Translations under genes and position numbers: made by a program
Source of the DNA: Symbioplanes lichenis
Lineage (GTDB): Bacteria > Actinomycetota > Actinomycetes > Mycobacteriales > Micromonosporaceae
Reading direction: 5' to 3'
Length of the DNA: 64,000 nucleotides
Assembly (NCBI RefSeq): GCF_030709675.1
Contig: NZ_JAUZQD010000006.1
Location: 310,001 to 374,000 of the forward strand
The notes under the pieces: model-generated
What the model was told of the DNA's origin: nothing
Database searches by the model: none
Seen by the model: the letters and a program-made list of their open reading frames with translations, nothing else
Shown here: piece by piece, positions 16,365 through 23,869 of the stretch
How positions within the stretch are numbered: position 1 is the first letter of the stretch
Layout: each line of letters starts with the position of its first letter

Positions 16365-17147
16365 ATGCGTACCGTCGTTCTTCTGCACGGCGCCTGGCAC
16401 GGCGCCTGGTGCTGGACCCCGATCACCACCCGCCTGGCCGCCCGGGGCATCCCGTCCGTGGCCGTCGACCTGGAGGGCCACGGCCTGCTGGCGCGCCGGC
16501 CGGCCGACCCGGCGGGCCCCTCCCCGGTGGCGCACATCACCGCCTCCTCGGCGGCCGGCCTGCTGATCGACCAGCTCCGGGCCATCGGCGGCGGCGTGCC
16601 CTGCGTGGTCGTCGCGCACAGCATGGGCGGCGTCGTGGCGACCGCGGCGGCCGAGCGCGCGCCCGAGCTCTTCGACCACCTCGTCTACGTGGCGGCGCTG
16701 GCCCCGCTCAACAGTCACCCGACCGCCGGCTACCTGAGCCTGCCGGAGAGCGCCGGCGACCGGATCCCCGGGCTGCTGACCGCCGACCCGGCCGCCGTGG
16801 GTGCCCTGCGCGTCGACGGTACGGGCCCCGGCGTGCACGACGCGTTCTACGGCGACGTGGACCCCGGGGTCGCCGACGCCGCCCGTACCCTGCTCACGCC
16901 GGACTTCCCGTTCGGCATCGCCACCGAGACCGTCCTGGTGACCCCTGGCCGCTTCGGATCCGTCGCCCACAGTTACGTCGTGTGCGAGCAGGACTACGCC
17001 GTACGCCCGGCCCTGCAGCGCCGCCTGATCGACGAGCTGGACGCCGTCTCGGCCGCGCCGGCGAAGGTCTTCACGCTGGACTCGGCGCACTCGCCCTTCC
17101 TGTCCCGCCCCGGCGAGCTCACGGACGTCATCGCCTCGGTGTGGTGA
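16365..17147 (+). CDS. Alpha/beta hydrolase (esterase-like)
   Basis: A 260-residue hydrolase beginning MRTVVLLHGAWHGAWCWTPI, which holds the HGxW oxyanion motif. The nucleophile elbow is VAHSMGG (about 84-90), an Asp-containing strand lies near HSYVVCEQDYAV, and the catalytic His is in TLDSAHSPFLSRP (about 240-252). This spacing matches the MenH/salicylate-esterase-like (SABP2/HNL) family more than lipases. It is probably cotranscribed with the XRE regulator 11 bases upstream. Its TGA stop lies inside the first unit of a 21-bp tandem repeat. Confidence 0.85.
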   Translation: MRTVVLLHGAWHGAWCWTPITTRLAARGIPSVAVDLEGHGLLARRPADPAGPSPVAHITASSAAGLLIDQLRAIGGGVPCVVVAHSMGGVVATAAAERAPELFDHLVYVAALAPLNSHPTAGYLSLPESAGDRIPGLLTADPAAVGALRVDGTGPGVHDAFYGDVDPGVADAARTLLTPDFPFGIATETVLVTPGRFGSVAHSYVVCEQDYAVRPALQRRLIDELDAVSAAPAKVFTLDSAHSPFLSRPGELTDVIASVW

Positions 17148-17206
17148 CCAGGGCCCTTGATCTTGTGACCAGGGCCCTTGTTGTAGTGACCAGGGAACAA
17201 ATCGCC
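17144..17206. repeat. 21-bp tandem repeat, about three units, at gene 3' end
   Basis: Units begin at 17144, 17165 and 17186. The first two share gtgaccagggcccttg and differ only in their last five bases; the third diverges after gtgaccaggg. The hydrolase stop codon (17145-17147) lies inside unit one, and the array fills the gap before the luciferase-like gene. The core gggccc is itself palindromic. No terminator-like stem is evident. Confidence 0.85.
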
Positions 17207-17229
17207 CGTCCGGCCGCGCTGCACCCAGG

Positions 17230-18219
17230 GTGATCATTTCGCTGCTGGACCGGTCCCGGACGCGCGCCGGCGAGCCGGAGCCCGCCGCGCTGCGAGGCAC
17301 GGTCGCGCGCGCGGCGCGGGCCGAGAACCTCGGCTACCACCGGGTCTGGGTCGCCGAGCACCACGGCGTGCCGGGGATCGCGGGCGCGGCCCCGGCAGTG
17401 CTGCTCGCCGCGATCGCCGCGGCCACCAGGACCGTACGGATCGGCTCGGCCGGCGTGATGCTGCCCCATCACCAGCCGATCGTGGTCGCCGAGCAGTTCG
17501 CCACGGTGTCGGCCTTCGCGCCGGGCCGGGTCGACCTGGGGCTGGGCCGCTCGCCCGGCTTCACCCCGCCGGTGCGCCGGGCGCTGCGGCAGACCGACCG
17601 CGATTTCGCCGCCGATCTCACCGAACTCCGCGCCTTCCTCGACGGGACGGCGGAGGTCGGTCTGCACCCGCGCCCGGACGGCCCGCTTCCGATGTACGTG
17701 CTGGCCACCGGGAGTGGGCTCGCCATCGCGGCCGAGCTCGGGCTGCCCGTGATCGTGGGCGGCCCGCTGCTGCGGCCCGGCGGTGAACCGGCCCTGGCCG
17801 CCTATCGCCGCGACTTCCGGCCCTCCGCCCAGCAGCCGGAGCCGAGGGTCGCCGTCAGTCTCGACGTCCTGATCGCCGACACCGCCGAGGAGGCCGCCGA
17901 CCTGCTGCTGCCCGAGGCGTGGGCGATGGCCCAGGCGCGGACGACCGGGGTCTTCCCGCCCCTCGAACCGGTGAGCGTGGTCCGGGCCGCCGCCCGCACC
18001 CCACGGCAACAGCAGTATCTGGAGCAGACGGCCGCCGCGGCGATCACCGGCACCCCGGCGCAGGTGGAGCGGCGGATCGCCGAGCTGCTCGACCGTACGG
18101 GTGCGGCCGAGCTCGTCGCCGCCGGCAGCACCTTCGACCGGGATGCCCTGGCCGCCTCGGACGCCGCCCTGGCGAGCCTCGTCGGCGGCAAGCCGGAGCA
18201 AGATCACGCGATCCCGTAG
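17230..18219 (+). CDS. Luciferase-like flavin-dependent oxidoreductase (LLM family)
   Basis: A 329-residue TIM-barrel protein of the bacterial luciferase superfamily. Diagnostic stretches are ENLGYHRVWVAEHHGVPGIA (about 33-52), RIGSAGVMLPHHQPIVVAEQ (about 71-90), and GRVDLGLGRSPGF (about 99-111). The VAEHHG and LPHHQP motifs point to the FMN-binding, LuxA-like branch (MsnO8/YhbW type) rather than classical F420 enzymes. The substrate is unknown. The GTG 17230 start has only a weak purine-rich stretch before it. The last 16 bases overlap the convergent CBS-BON gene. Confidence 0.88.
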   Translation: MIISLLDRSRTRAGEPEPAALRGTVARAARAENLGYHRVWVAEHHGVPGIAGAAPAVLLAAIAAATRTVRIGSAGVMLPHHQPIVVAEQFATVSAFAPGRVDLGLGRSPGFTPPVRRALRQTDRDFAADLTELRAFLDGTAEVGLHPRPDGPLPMYVLATGSGLAIAAELGLPVIVGGPLLRPGGEPALAAYRRDFRPSAQQPEPRVAVSLDVLIADTAEEAADLLLPEAWAMAQARTTGVFPPLEPVSVVRAAARTPRQQQYLEQTAAAAITGTPAQVERRIAELLDRTGAAELVAAGSTFDRDALAASDAALASLVGGKPEQDHAIP

Positions 18220-18878
18220 AAGGACGTCGTCGCCAGCGGCCCGTCGTCCAGCTCGAAGGTGAGCTCGTTGCGCACGGCCACCACGCCGGGCACCTGACGG
18301 ACCTGACGTTCGAGCGACGCGGCCGCCGACCAGCGGACGACCTGACCACGCAGGGTCACGAGCCCGTCGGCGACCTCGGCGTGGGCGGTGTCCGCGTACG
18401 GGTGCAGGGGGCCCGTGCGTACGTCGGCCAGGATGTCGTCGTCCGCGCGCAGGTGCACCTTCAGCAGGTCGCCGCGGGTGACGATGCCGACCAGGCGATC
18501 CTCCTCGTCGACCACCGGCAGGCGCTTGACGTGCTCGGCGTCCAGCCGGCGGGCCGCGGCGGCCACGGTGCTGCCCGCGCGGATCACCACCGCGGGCGCG
18601 GTCATCAGCCCGGCCGCCGTGGTGGCGACCGCCTTGGCCCGCTCGCCCCGGCGCCTGCGGCCCTCGAACAGGCGAGGCTCGTCGGCACCGGCGTACTCGA
18701 TCTTGCGCAGCAGATCCGTCTCGGACACGATGCCCGTGACCCGCTGCCCGTCGTCCACCACCGGCACCGCGCTGAACCGGCGGCCCACCAGCAGATCGAC
18801 CAGCTCCCGGTACGTCGCGGCGCCGGGCACCGCGACGACCGCCTTCGTCATGACGTCGTCCACCGACCAGGTCCTCAT
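18204..18878 (-). CDS. CBS-CBS-BON domain protein
   Basis: A 224-residue soluble protein. Two CBS motifs pair at about residues 8-60 (VDDVMTKAVVAVPGAATYRE; VPVVDDGQRVTGIVSETDLL) and 90-142 (LMTAPAVVIRAGSTVAAAAR; LPVVDEEDRLVGIVTRGDLL). A BON domain follows at about 150-215 (VADGLVTLRGQV, VPGVVAVRNELTFEL). CBS pairs usually bind adenine nucleotides; BON domains bind membranes or ligands. Proteins of this architecture are common in actinobacterial dormancy and redox-stress regulons. A GGGAC...GGCCC box lies about 80 bases upstream, consistent with such control but unproven. Confidence 0.9.
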   Translation of the reverse strand: MRTWSVDDVMTKAVVAVPGAATYRELVDLLVGRRFSAVPVVDDGQRVTGIVSETDLLRKIEYAGADEPRLFEGRRRRGERAKAVATTAAGLMTAPAVVIRAGSTVAAAARRLDAEHVKRLPVVDEEDRLVGIVTRGDLLKVHLRADDDILADVRTGPLHPYADTAHAEVADGLVTLRGQVVRWSAAASLERQVRQVPGVVAVRNELTFELDDGPLATTSFYGIA

Positions 18879-18956
18879 GACAGCACCTCCCTGAGGTCAC
18901 CTCCGACGCTACGAGCGCGGGCGGGCGCTGCGCAGAGGCGAGGGGAACCGGCGACC

Positions 18957-18970
18957 GGGACCTTCGGCCC
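18957..18970. promoter_or_regulatory. Possible DevR/OsdR-like box upstream of CBS-BON gene
   Basis: The 14-mer gggaccttcggccc resembles the GGGAC-N(4)-GNCCC core recognised by DosR/DevR-type regulators in actinomycetes. It lies between the divergent CBS-BON (start 18878) and mycothiol-isomerase-like (start 19025) genes and could serve either. The identification rests on motif resemblance and on the type of gene next to it. Confidence 0.35.
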
Positions 18971-19024
18971 TGACCGGCGTAACGTCCGGTCCAGGCGCAG
19001 GGGCTGTCGTGCGGAGGTGCTGCC

Positions 19025-19762
19025 ATGTTCCGGACCGATGTTGTCGACGACCTCGAGGCGGAGCAGGACCAGCTGGAGGCGGTGCTGGCCGGGCTGCCCG
19101 CCGACGCCTGGCTCCGGCCGTCGGCGGCGCAGGGCTGGACGGTCACCGACGTGGTGCTGCACCTGGCGCAGACCGAGGAGGCCGTGACCGCGGCGCTGGG
19201 CGGGCCGCGGGCGGTCGACTGGCTCAGCTACGGCACCACTGTGGAGAGTGCGATGGCCGTCATGGTCGACATCGAGCGGGCGGCGCCGGACGCGGTGTTC
19301 GCGCGGTGGCGGTCCGCGCGGCGGTCGTCCGTACGGGCGCTGCGGTCCGCCGACCCGGACCGGCCGGTGCCGTGGGTCACCACCGCCCTCAAGCCGCGCA
19401 CGCTGGCCACGACCCGCCTGGCCGAGCACTGGGCGCACGCGCTGGACATCACCGGGCCCGCCGGCCTCGCCTATCCGGACACGGCCCGGCTGCGGCACGT
19501 CGCCTGGCTCGGCTGGAACACGCTGCCCTACGCCTTCCGGACGGCCGGGCTCACCCCCGTCCCGATCCACTGCGATCTGACCGGGCCGGACGGCACCCCG
19601 TGGCAGTACGGCGATCCGGCCGCGGAGTCGACGATCAGCGGGCCGGCGGCCGCCTTCTGCCGGGTGGGCGCCCGCCGCCTCGACCCGGCCGCATCCGGCC
19701 TGCTGACCCGCGGCCCCCACGCCACCGAGGCGTTGCGACTGCTCCGGAACTTCGCCGTGTAG
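19025..19762 (+). CDS. TIGR03084/mycothiol maleylpyruvate isomerase-like protein
   Basis: A 245-residue protein of the DinB/MDMPI_N fold. Residues 1-150 form the four-helix bundle; the family metal-binding His residues are recognisable in VLHLAQTEEAV (about 43-53) and TRLAEHWAHALDI (about 137-149). A C-terminal wHTH-like MDMPI domain follows (LRHVAWLGWN, RVGARRLDP). Relatives are mycothiol-dependent isomerases or S-transferases, fitting an actinomycete that makes mycothiol. GGAGG sits eight bases before ATG 19025. It converges on arsC, but nothing indicates a role in arsenic metabolism. Confidence 0.83.
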   Translation: MFRTDVVDDLEAEQDQLEAVLAGLPADAWLRPSAAQGWTVTDVVLHLAQTEEAVTAALGGPRAVDWLSYGTTVESAMAVMVDIERAAPDAVFARWRSARRSSVRALRSADPDRPVPWVTTALKPRTLATTRLAEHWAHALDITGPAGLAYPDTARLRHVAWLGWNTLPYAFRTAGLTPVPIHCDLTGPDGTPWQYGDPAAESTISGPAAAFCRVGARRLDPAASGLLTRGPHATEALRLLRNFAV

Positions 19763-19768
19763 GAGCGG

Positions 19769-20176
19769 TCAGGCCGGCCGGAGGTCCTTGAGCAGGGCTT
19801 GGACGCGGTCGCGGATCTCGTCGCGGATCGGGCGGACGGCGTCGAGGTTCTGGCCGGCGGGGTCGTCGAGCTTCCAGTCCTCGTAGCGTTTGCCGGGGAA
19901 GACCGGGCAGGCGTCGCCGCAGCCCATGGTGACGATGACGTCGGATTCCTCGGCGGCGTCCCAGGTCAGCTTGGCCGGGGTCCGGTCGGTGATGTCGATG
20001 CCGGCCTCGGCCATGGCCTGGACCGCGGCCGGGTTGATGCGGTCGGCGGGCTCGGAGCCGGCGGAGCGGACCTCGACGGTGTCGCCGGCGAGGTGGCGCA
20101 GCCAGCCGGCGGCCATCTGGGAGCGGCCGGCGTTGTGCACGCAGACGAACAGCACGGTGGGCTTGGTGTCGCTCAT
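19769..20176 (-). CDS. arsC: Arsenate reductase, low-molecular-weight phosphatase type
   Basis: A 135-residue reductase. LFVCVHNAGRSQMA carries the CX5R phosphatase-like loop (Cys 12), RSAGSEPADRINP is the second family motif, and MGCGDACPVFPGKRYEDW provides the redox cysteines and the W of the thioredoxin/mycothiol-coupled class. It reduces As(V) to As(III). ATG 20176 overlaps the arsR stop as ATGA, so arsR-arsC is one operon. A 48-residue C-terminal duplicate lies at 11481-11627. No arsenite efflux pump (ArsB or Acr3) is found in the window; the divergent arsM may provide methylation as the outlet. Confidence 0.94.
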   Translation of the reverse strand: MSDTKPTVLFVCVHNAGRSQMAAGWLRHLAGDTVEVRSAGSEPADRINPAAVQAMAEAGIDITDRTPAKLTWDAAEESDVIVTMGCGDACPVFPGKRYEDWKLDDPAGQNLDAVRPIRDEIRDRVQALLKDLRPA

Positions 20177-20556
20177 GACGTCGCTTCCTCCGCGTCCGGG
20201 GTGAGCAGGGTGGCCAGCCGGCGCATCAGGCCGGGGCGGGCCCGGTAGTAGACCCAGCTGGCGCGACGCTCGGCGTCGACCAGGCCGGCTGCGCGCAGGG
20301 TCTTGAGGTGGTGGGAGATGGTCGACCCGGACACCTGGAAGGAGGGGGTCAGGTCGCAGACGCAGATCTCGCCGCCGGGGGCGGAGGCGATCATCGACAT
20401 CAGTTCGAGCCGGACCGGGTCGCCGAGGGCCTTGAACGCGGCGGCCAGATCGGCCGCGGTGCCGGGCTCGAGGCGTTGCTGCGACATCGGCGGGCAGCAC
20501 TGCTGGGCTGCGGCGGGGTCGGGAGCAGCGAGGGTGAGGGCGGCCGGTTTCGACAT
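20173..20556 (-). CDS. arsR: ArsR-family As(III)-responsive repressor
   Basis: A 127-residue winged-helix repressor. After a Cys pair near the N-terminus (AAQQCCPPMSQQRLEP), the wHTH reads LAAAFKALGDPVRLELMSMI and SGSTISHHLKTLRAAGLVD. ICVCDLTPSF, in the alpha-3 position, holds the CxC arsenite-binding cysteines of classical ArsR. ATG 20556 is chosen because it fits the family length. It lies inside the operator-like palindrome 20545-20584, so bound repressor would also cover its own start. It should repress both arsRC and divergent arsM. Confidence 0.94.
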   Translation of the reverse strand: MSKPAALTLAAPDPAAAQQCCPPMSQQRLEPGTAADLAAAFKALGDPVRLELMSMIASAPGGEICVCDLTPSFQVSGSTISHHLKTLRAAGLVDAERRASWVYYRARPGLMRRLATLLTPDAEEATS

Positions 20557-20584
20557 GCGTCGAGCTTGACATGTATCGAAACCG
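20545..20584. promoter_or_regulatory. Probable ArsR operator 1
   Basis: An imperfect inverted repeat: left arm cggtttcgacatg (20545-20557) and right arm catgtatcgaaaccg (20570-20584). The right arm is the reverse complement of the left plus a two-base insertion. It overlaps the arsR start codon. Both arms carry the same cggtttcga half-site as operator 2. Confidence 0.7.
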
Positions 20585-20593
20585 CGAGCAAGC

Positions 20594-20619
20594 TCGGTTT
20601 CGACGGTTATCGAAACCGA
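20594..20619. promoter_or_regulatory. Probable ArsR operator 2
   Basis: A perfect 10-bp inverted repeat: tcggtttcga (20594-20603) and tcgaaaccga (20610-20619), separated by six bases. It lies immediately before the arsM ribosome site (aaggag, about 20619-20624) and start (20630). Four cggtttcga half-sites in 75 bases suggest cooperative binding by ArsR dimers. Confidence 0.75.
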
Positions 20620-20629
20620 AGGAGCTGCC

Positions 20630-21421
20630 ATGACTGACAACACCGTTTCGACAGTGACCGACATCGGCGGCGGATCTTGTTGCGGGACTCCGGCTGCCGC
20701 CAGTGGTCTCGGCGTCGGCGACGGGGAGGCGATCCGTGAGCAGGTTCGTGCCCGCTACGCCGACGCGGCGACCCGCGCCACCGAGGGTGCCCAGTGCGGC
20801 ACCGACGGGCTCTACGGCGACGCCGAGCAGGGCGAGCTGCCCGAGGCGGCGCTGCGGGCCAGCCTCGGCTGCGGTAACCCGCTGCGGGTCGCGGACCTGA
20901 ACCCGGGCGAGACCGTTCTCGACCTCGGCTCGGGCGGCGGCATCGACGTCCTGCTGTCGGCCCGCCGGGTCGGGCCCACCGGCAAGGCGTACGGGCTGGA
21001 CATGACCGACGAAATGCTGGAGCTGGCCCGCCGCAACGCCGCCGAGGCCGGCGCCACCAACGTGGAGTTCCATCAGGGTCACATCGAGGACATCCCGCTG
21101 CCGGACGCCTCGGTCGACGTGATCATCTCCAACTGCGTGATCAACCTGTCCGCCGACAAGCCGTCGGTCTTCGCCGAGATGCACCGGGTGCTGCGCCCGG
21201 GCGGCCGGATCGGCATCTCCGACGTGGTCGCCGAGGATCACCTGACTCCGGAGCAACGCGGCGTGGTCGGTGACTGGTCGGCCTGCATCGCCGGGGCCCT
21301 GTCCCGCACCGAATACCTGGACGGGCTCACCGCGGCCGGGTTCACCGACATCAGCGTCGAGTTCACCGGCGCCTACGCCGAGAGCATGCACGCCGCGATC
21401 ATCCGCGCCCGCCGGCCCTGA
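20630..21421 (+). CDS. arsM: Arsenite S-adenosylmethionine methyltransferase
   Basis: A 263-residue ArsM. It carries the N-terminal Cys pair GGGSCCGTP (17-18), the linker Cys in [11 protein letters not shown], the SAM loop [20 protein letters not shown] (about 100-119), the conserved catalytic Cys of [10 protein letters not shown], and a later Cys in [10 protein letters not shown]. These match bacterial ArsM, which makes mono-, di- and trimethylated arsenicals. It diverges from arsRC across two operator-like palindromes, giving a compact reduce-and-methylate module. AAGGAG precedes ATG 20630. Confidence 0.95.
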   Translation: MTDNTVSTVTDIGGGSCCGTPAAASGLGVGDGEAIREQVRARYADAATRATEGAQCGTDGLYGDAEQGELPEAALRASLGCGNPLRVADLNPGETVLDLGSGGGIDVLLSARRVGPTGKAYGLDMTDEMLELARRNAAEAGATNVEFHQGHIEDIPLPDASVDVIISNCVINLSADKPSVFAEMHRVLRPGGRIGISDVVAEDHLTPEQRGVVGDWSACIAGALSRTEYLDGLTAAGFTDISVEFTGAYAESMHAAIIRARRP

Positions 21422-21532
21422 CTGTCGCCCGGCGAGAACTCCTGATGCGCGTTTGCCGGCATTCACGTTTCCGCGCAACGATCGGTGGGCCTGGGCCGAC
21501 CACCGCAGGCGCCGCATCGAGGAGGTTCTGAG

Positions 21533-22237
21533 GTGACGCATCCGGGCGAGCCGCACGACACCGCCGTGTCGAGCCGGTTGAACTGGCTGCGCGCGGGGGT
21601 GCTGGGCGCCAACGACGGCATCGTGTCCACCGCCGGGCTGGTCGTCGGGGTGGCCGGCGCCACCACGGCCACCGGGCCCGTCCTGACCGCCGGCGTCGCC
21701 GGCCTCGTGGCGGGCGCGGTGTCCATGGCGCTGGGCGAGTACGTGTCGGTCAGCAGCCAGCGCGACACCGAGCGGGCCCTGCTGGACAAGGAGCGGGCCG
21801 AACTGGCTCAGTTCCCGGAGCAGGAGTTCGAGGAACTGGTCGCACTCCATCGGGCGAAGGGGCTCAGCGAAGCGACCGCACGGCAGGTGGCCCGGGAGCT
21901 CACCGACAAGGACGCCTTCGCCGCCCACGCCGACATAGAGCTGCGCCTGGATCCCGGCGAGCTGGCCAATCCGTGGCAGGCCGCCGTCGCGTCCGCGATC
22001 GCCTTCACCGCCGGGTCAGTTCTGCCGCTGGTGGCGATGCTGGCACCGCCACCGAGTACGCGGGTCGCGGTCACCGCCGTCGTGGTCCTGGCGACGCTGG
22101 CCACAACCGGCTGGCTCAGTGCTCGTCTCGGCGGCGCCCCGCCCGGTCGCGCCGTGGTGCGGCTGATGGCGGGCGGCGCTCTGGGCATGGCCGTCACCTA
22201 CGGCGTGGGATCTCTGGTCGGCACCGCCGCCGGGTGA
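21533..22237 (+). CDS. VIT1/CCC1-family Fe/Mn transporter
   Basis: A 234-residue membrane protein of the VIT family. The first helix LNWLRAGVLGANDGIVSTAG (with Asp for metal) and VAGAVSMALGEYVSVSSQRD are signature stretches. A cytoplasmic charged domain follows (ERALLDKERAELAQFPEQEF, KGLSEATARQVARELTDKD), which binds metals in plant VIT1. Three further helices end the protein. It should move Fe2+ or Mn2+ by proton antiport. GTG 21533 has GGAGG about nine bases upstream. Placement after arsM is probably incidental. Confidence 0.9.
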   Translation: MTHPGEPHDTAVSSRLNWLRAGVLGANDGIVSTAGLVVGVAGATTATGPVLTAGVAGLVAGAVSMALGEYVSVSSQRDTERALLDKERAELAQFPEQEFEELVALHRAKGLSEATARQVARELTDKDAFAAHADIELRLDPGELANPWQAAVASAIAFTAGSVLPLVAMLAPPPSTRVAVTAVVVLATLATTGWLSARLGGAPPGRAVVRLMAGGALGMAVTYGVGSLVGTAAG

Positions 22238-22351
22238 GATCGGTACCGGCGACCGGGGGCATGTCCAGCACCGCGGTCTCGCTTCCGGCGGGCGTCGATC
22301 GTCTTCGGCCTCGACAATCTGCCGGTGCTGACGGGTTGAGCCCTCGGCCCG

Positions 22352-22747
22352 TCATCGATCGCGCAGCGCGCGCTGCAGCTCGGCCTTCGTCATGGTCGAG
22401 CGGCCCGCGATGCCCCGGCGCTTGGCCTCGGCGTAGAGCTGTTCCTTGGACGCGTCGTCGCGGGGCTTGTCCGAGGACTTGCGGGCGGGGCTGGGCTTGC
22501 CGAGCTCGTGCCAGCTCGACTCCGACAGCTCGACGCCGAACTTCTTCGCGGCCCGCTTGATCCGCTGGAACGCCTCGTCGCGCTCCTTGTCACTCACGTC
22601 ACGCACCTGGTCGAAGCGGGCGATCGCGTTGCGCACGTGCCGGGCGTCGTTCAAGGGCTCCTTGCGTACGCGCGGGAAGGCGAAGGTGCTGTCGGACATC
22701 TCGTCGCGCTCAGCCGCACTAAGCTGGTGCTGCGTCTTCGTGGCCAT
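22352..22747 (-). CDS. DUF6582-type protein with Rho_N-like C-terminus
   Basis: A 131-residue basic, soluble protein. Residues 10-75 contain SDSTFAFPRVRKEPLNDARH followed by VRNAIARFDQVRDVSDKERDE, matching the small DUF6582 family. The C-terminal 35 residues (EQLYAEAKRRGIAGRSTMTK, then AELQRALRD) form a SAP/Rho-N-like helix-extended-loop-helix motif often seen in nucleic-acid-binding or phage-related proteins. Between them is a Lys/Ser-rich linker (PSPARKSSDKPRDD). The function is unknown; nucleic-acid binding is plausible. Confidence 0.75.
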   Translation of the reverse strand: MATKTQHQLSAAERDEMSDSTFAFPRVRKEPLNDARHVRNAIARFDQVRDVSDKERDEAFQRIKRAAKKFGVELSESSWHELGKPSPARKSSDKPRDDASKEQLYAEAKRRGIAGRSTMTKAELQRALRDR

Positions 22748-22795
22748 GTCAACTGGCTACCCGGCGCCGGGGCCTGTCACTCCTCCGGCCCGTGA

Positions 22796-22976
22796 GTCAT
22801 GCCTCCGGCCAGCGTTTCCTCCCCCCGGGGCCCGGCGGGCGAGTCATCCCTCCGGACCGGCGGGTGGGTCATGCCTCCGGCCGGCGTTTCCTCCCCCGGG
22901 GCCCGGCGGGCGAGTCATCCCTCCGGCCCGGCGGGTGGGTCATGCCTCCGGCCCGGCGGGTGGGTCATGCCTCCGG
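22796..22976. repeat. GC-rich nested tandem repeat array
   Basis: Six copies of gtcat(g/c)cctccgg start at 22796, 22843, 22868, 22914, 22939 and 22964. The spacings are 47, 25, 46, 25 and 25 bases, so a 25-bp unit (ending ccggcgggtgg) alternates with a 46-bp unit containing cgtttcctcccccggggccc. The larger period of about 71-72 bp occurs twice. The last copy contains the stop codon of the SDR gene (22965-22967). The array fills almost the entire gap between the DUF6582 and SDR genes. Confidence 0.88.
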
Positions 22977-23750
22977 CAGGCGGGGCGGGCCGCCGACCAT
23001 CACGTGATAGCCGGCGTCGACGGGCAGCCAGGCGCCGGTGAGCGCGGCCGTGCGCTCGTCGAGCAGCAGGTCGATGACCGCGGCGACGTCGTCAGGCTCG
23101 ACCATGCGGCCCAGCGCCGAGTGCCCCGCGAGATGGCGGGCCATCCCGGGCAGCATGAAACGATCACTCGCCTCCGTGCGCACGGCCCCCGGCGCGACCG
23201 TGTTGACGGTGACCCCGAACTCGCCCGCCTCGGCCGCCACCTGCTGGGCGAAGGAGTTGAGCGCCGCCTTGGACACAGCATGGCTTATCTGCTGCTTCCC
23301 GGTCCACTCGGCGGACATGCTCGACACGTAGACGATCCGGCCCGAGCCCTGCTCACGCATGGCGGCGAGGACTTCCTGCGTGACGAAGAACGCACCGCCG
23401 AGCTCGGCGCCGACTTTGCCGATCAGGTCCTCCCAGGTGGTCTCGGCCAGGGTGGCCCGGGTCGGCTGGCGCACGTTGGCGTTGGCGACCAGGGCGTCGA
23501 TCCGGCCGTGGCGCTCGAGGATGTCGTCGACCAGGGCTCGTACCTGATCGGGGTCGCAGACGTCAGCGCACGCGGTGCCGGCCGTGCCTCCCGCGGCCTC
23601 GACCGCCGCCACCACGGCCCGCGCCGACTCGGCGTCGCGCCGATAGTTGACGACGACGTGGTAGCCGCGCCGGCCCAGGACCCGGGCGGTGGCCGCGCCG
23701 ATCCCCCGCCCGGCCCCCGTCACCAGGGCGACCCGCTGGTTGTCCGCCAT
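22965..23750 (-). CDS. SDR-family protein with altered active site
   Basis: A 261-residue Rossmann protein. The cofactor loop TGAGRGIG (about 11-18) and the RR after strand 2 (VVVNYRRDAES) indicate NADP(H). The catalytic Ser is present in YVSSMSAEWTGKQQ, but the YxxxK motif reads HAVSK (about 158-162), so Tyr is replaced by His. The NNAG motif is also changed, to NANVR. Either it uses different chemistry or it is a non-catalytic binder. The C-terminal PVDAGYHVMVGG is normal for FabG-like SDRs. It ends inside the GC-rich repeat array. Confidence 0.85.
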   Translation of the reverse strand: MADNQRVALVTGAGRGIGAATARVLGRRGYHVVVNYRRDAESARAVVAAVEAAGGTAGTACADVCDPDQVRALVDDILERHGRIDALVANANVRQPTRATLAETTWEDLIGKVGAELGGAFFVTQEVLAAMREQGSGRIVYVSSMSAEWTGKQQISHAVSKAALNSFAQQVAAEAGEFGVTVNTVAPGAVRTEASDRFMLPGMARHLAGHSALGRMVEPDDVAAVIDLLLDERTAALTGAWLPVDAGYHVMVGGPPRLPEA

Positions 23751-23869
23751 GCCTCTCGTACCCCCTGCTGTACCTCAGACTGGGTAGTCAGCTGGATCGA
23801 TCTCAAGCCGTCCGATCCGTAGCGTTTCTGGTGCGCGCACCGACCACCTCGCTACCGAAAGGACCGACC

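Noticed and set aside
22796..22976. CRISPR-like repeats
   Set aside because: The spacing of 25 and 46 bases reflects nested tandem units with related sequence throughout, not unique spacers, and there are no cas genes.
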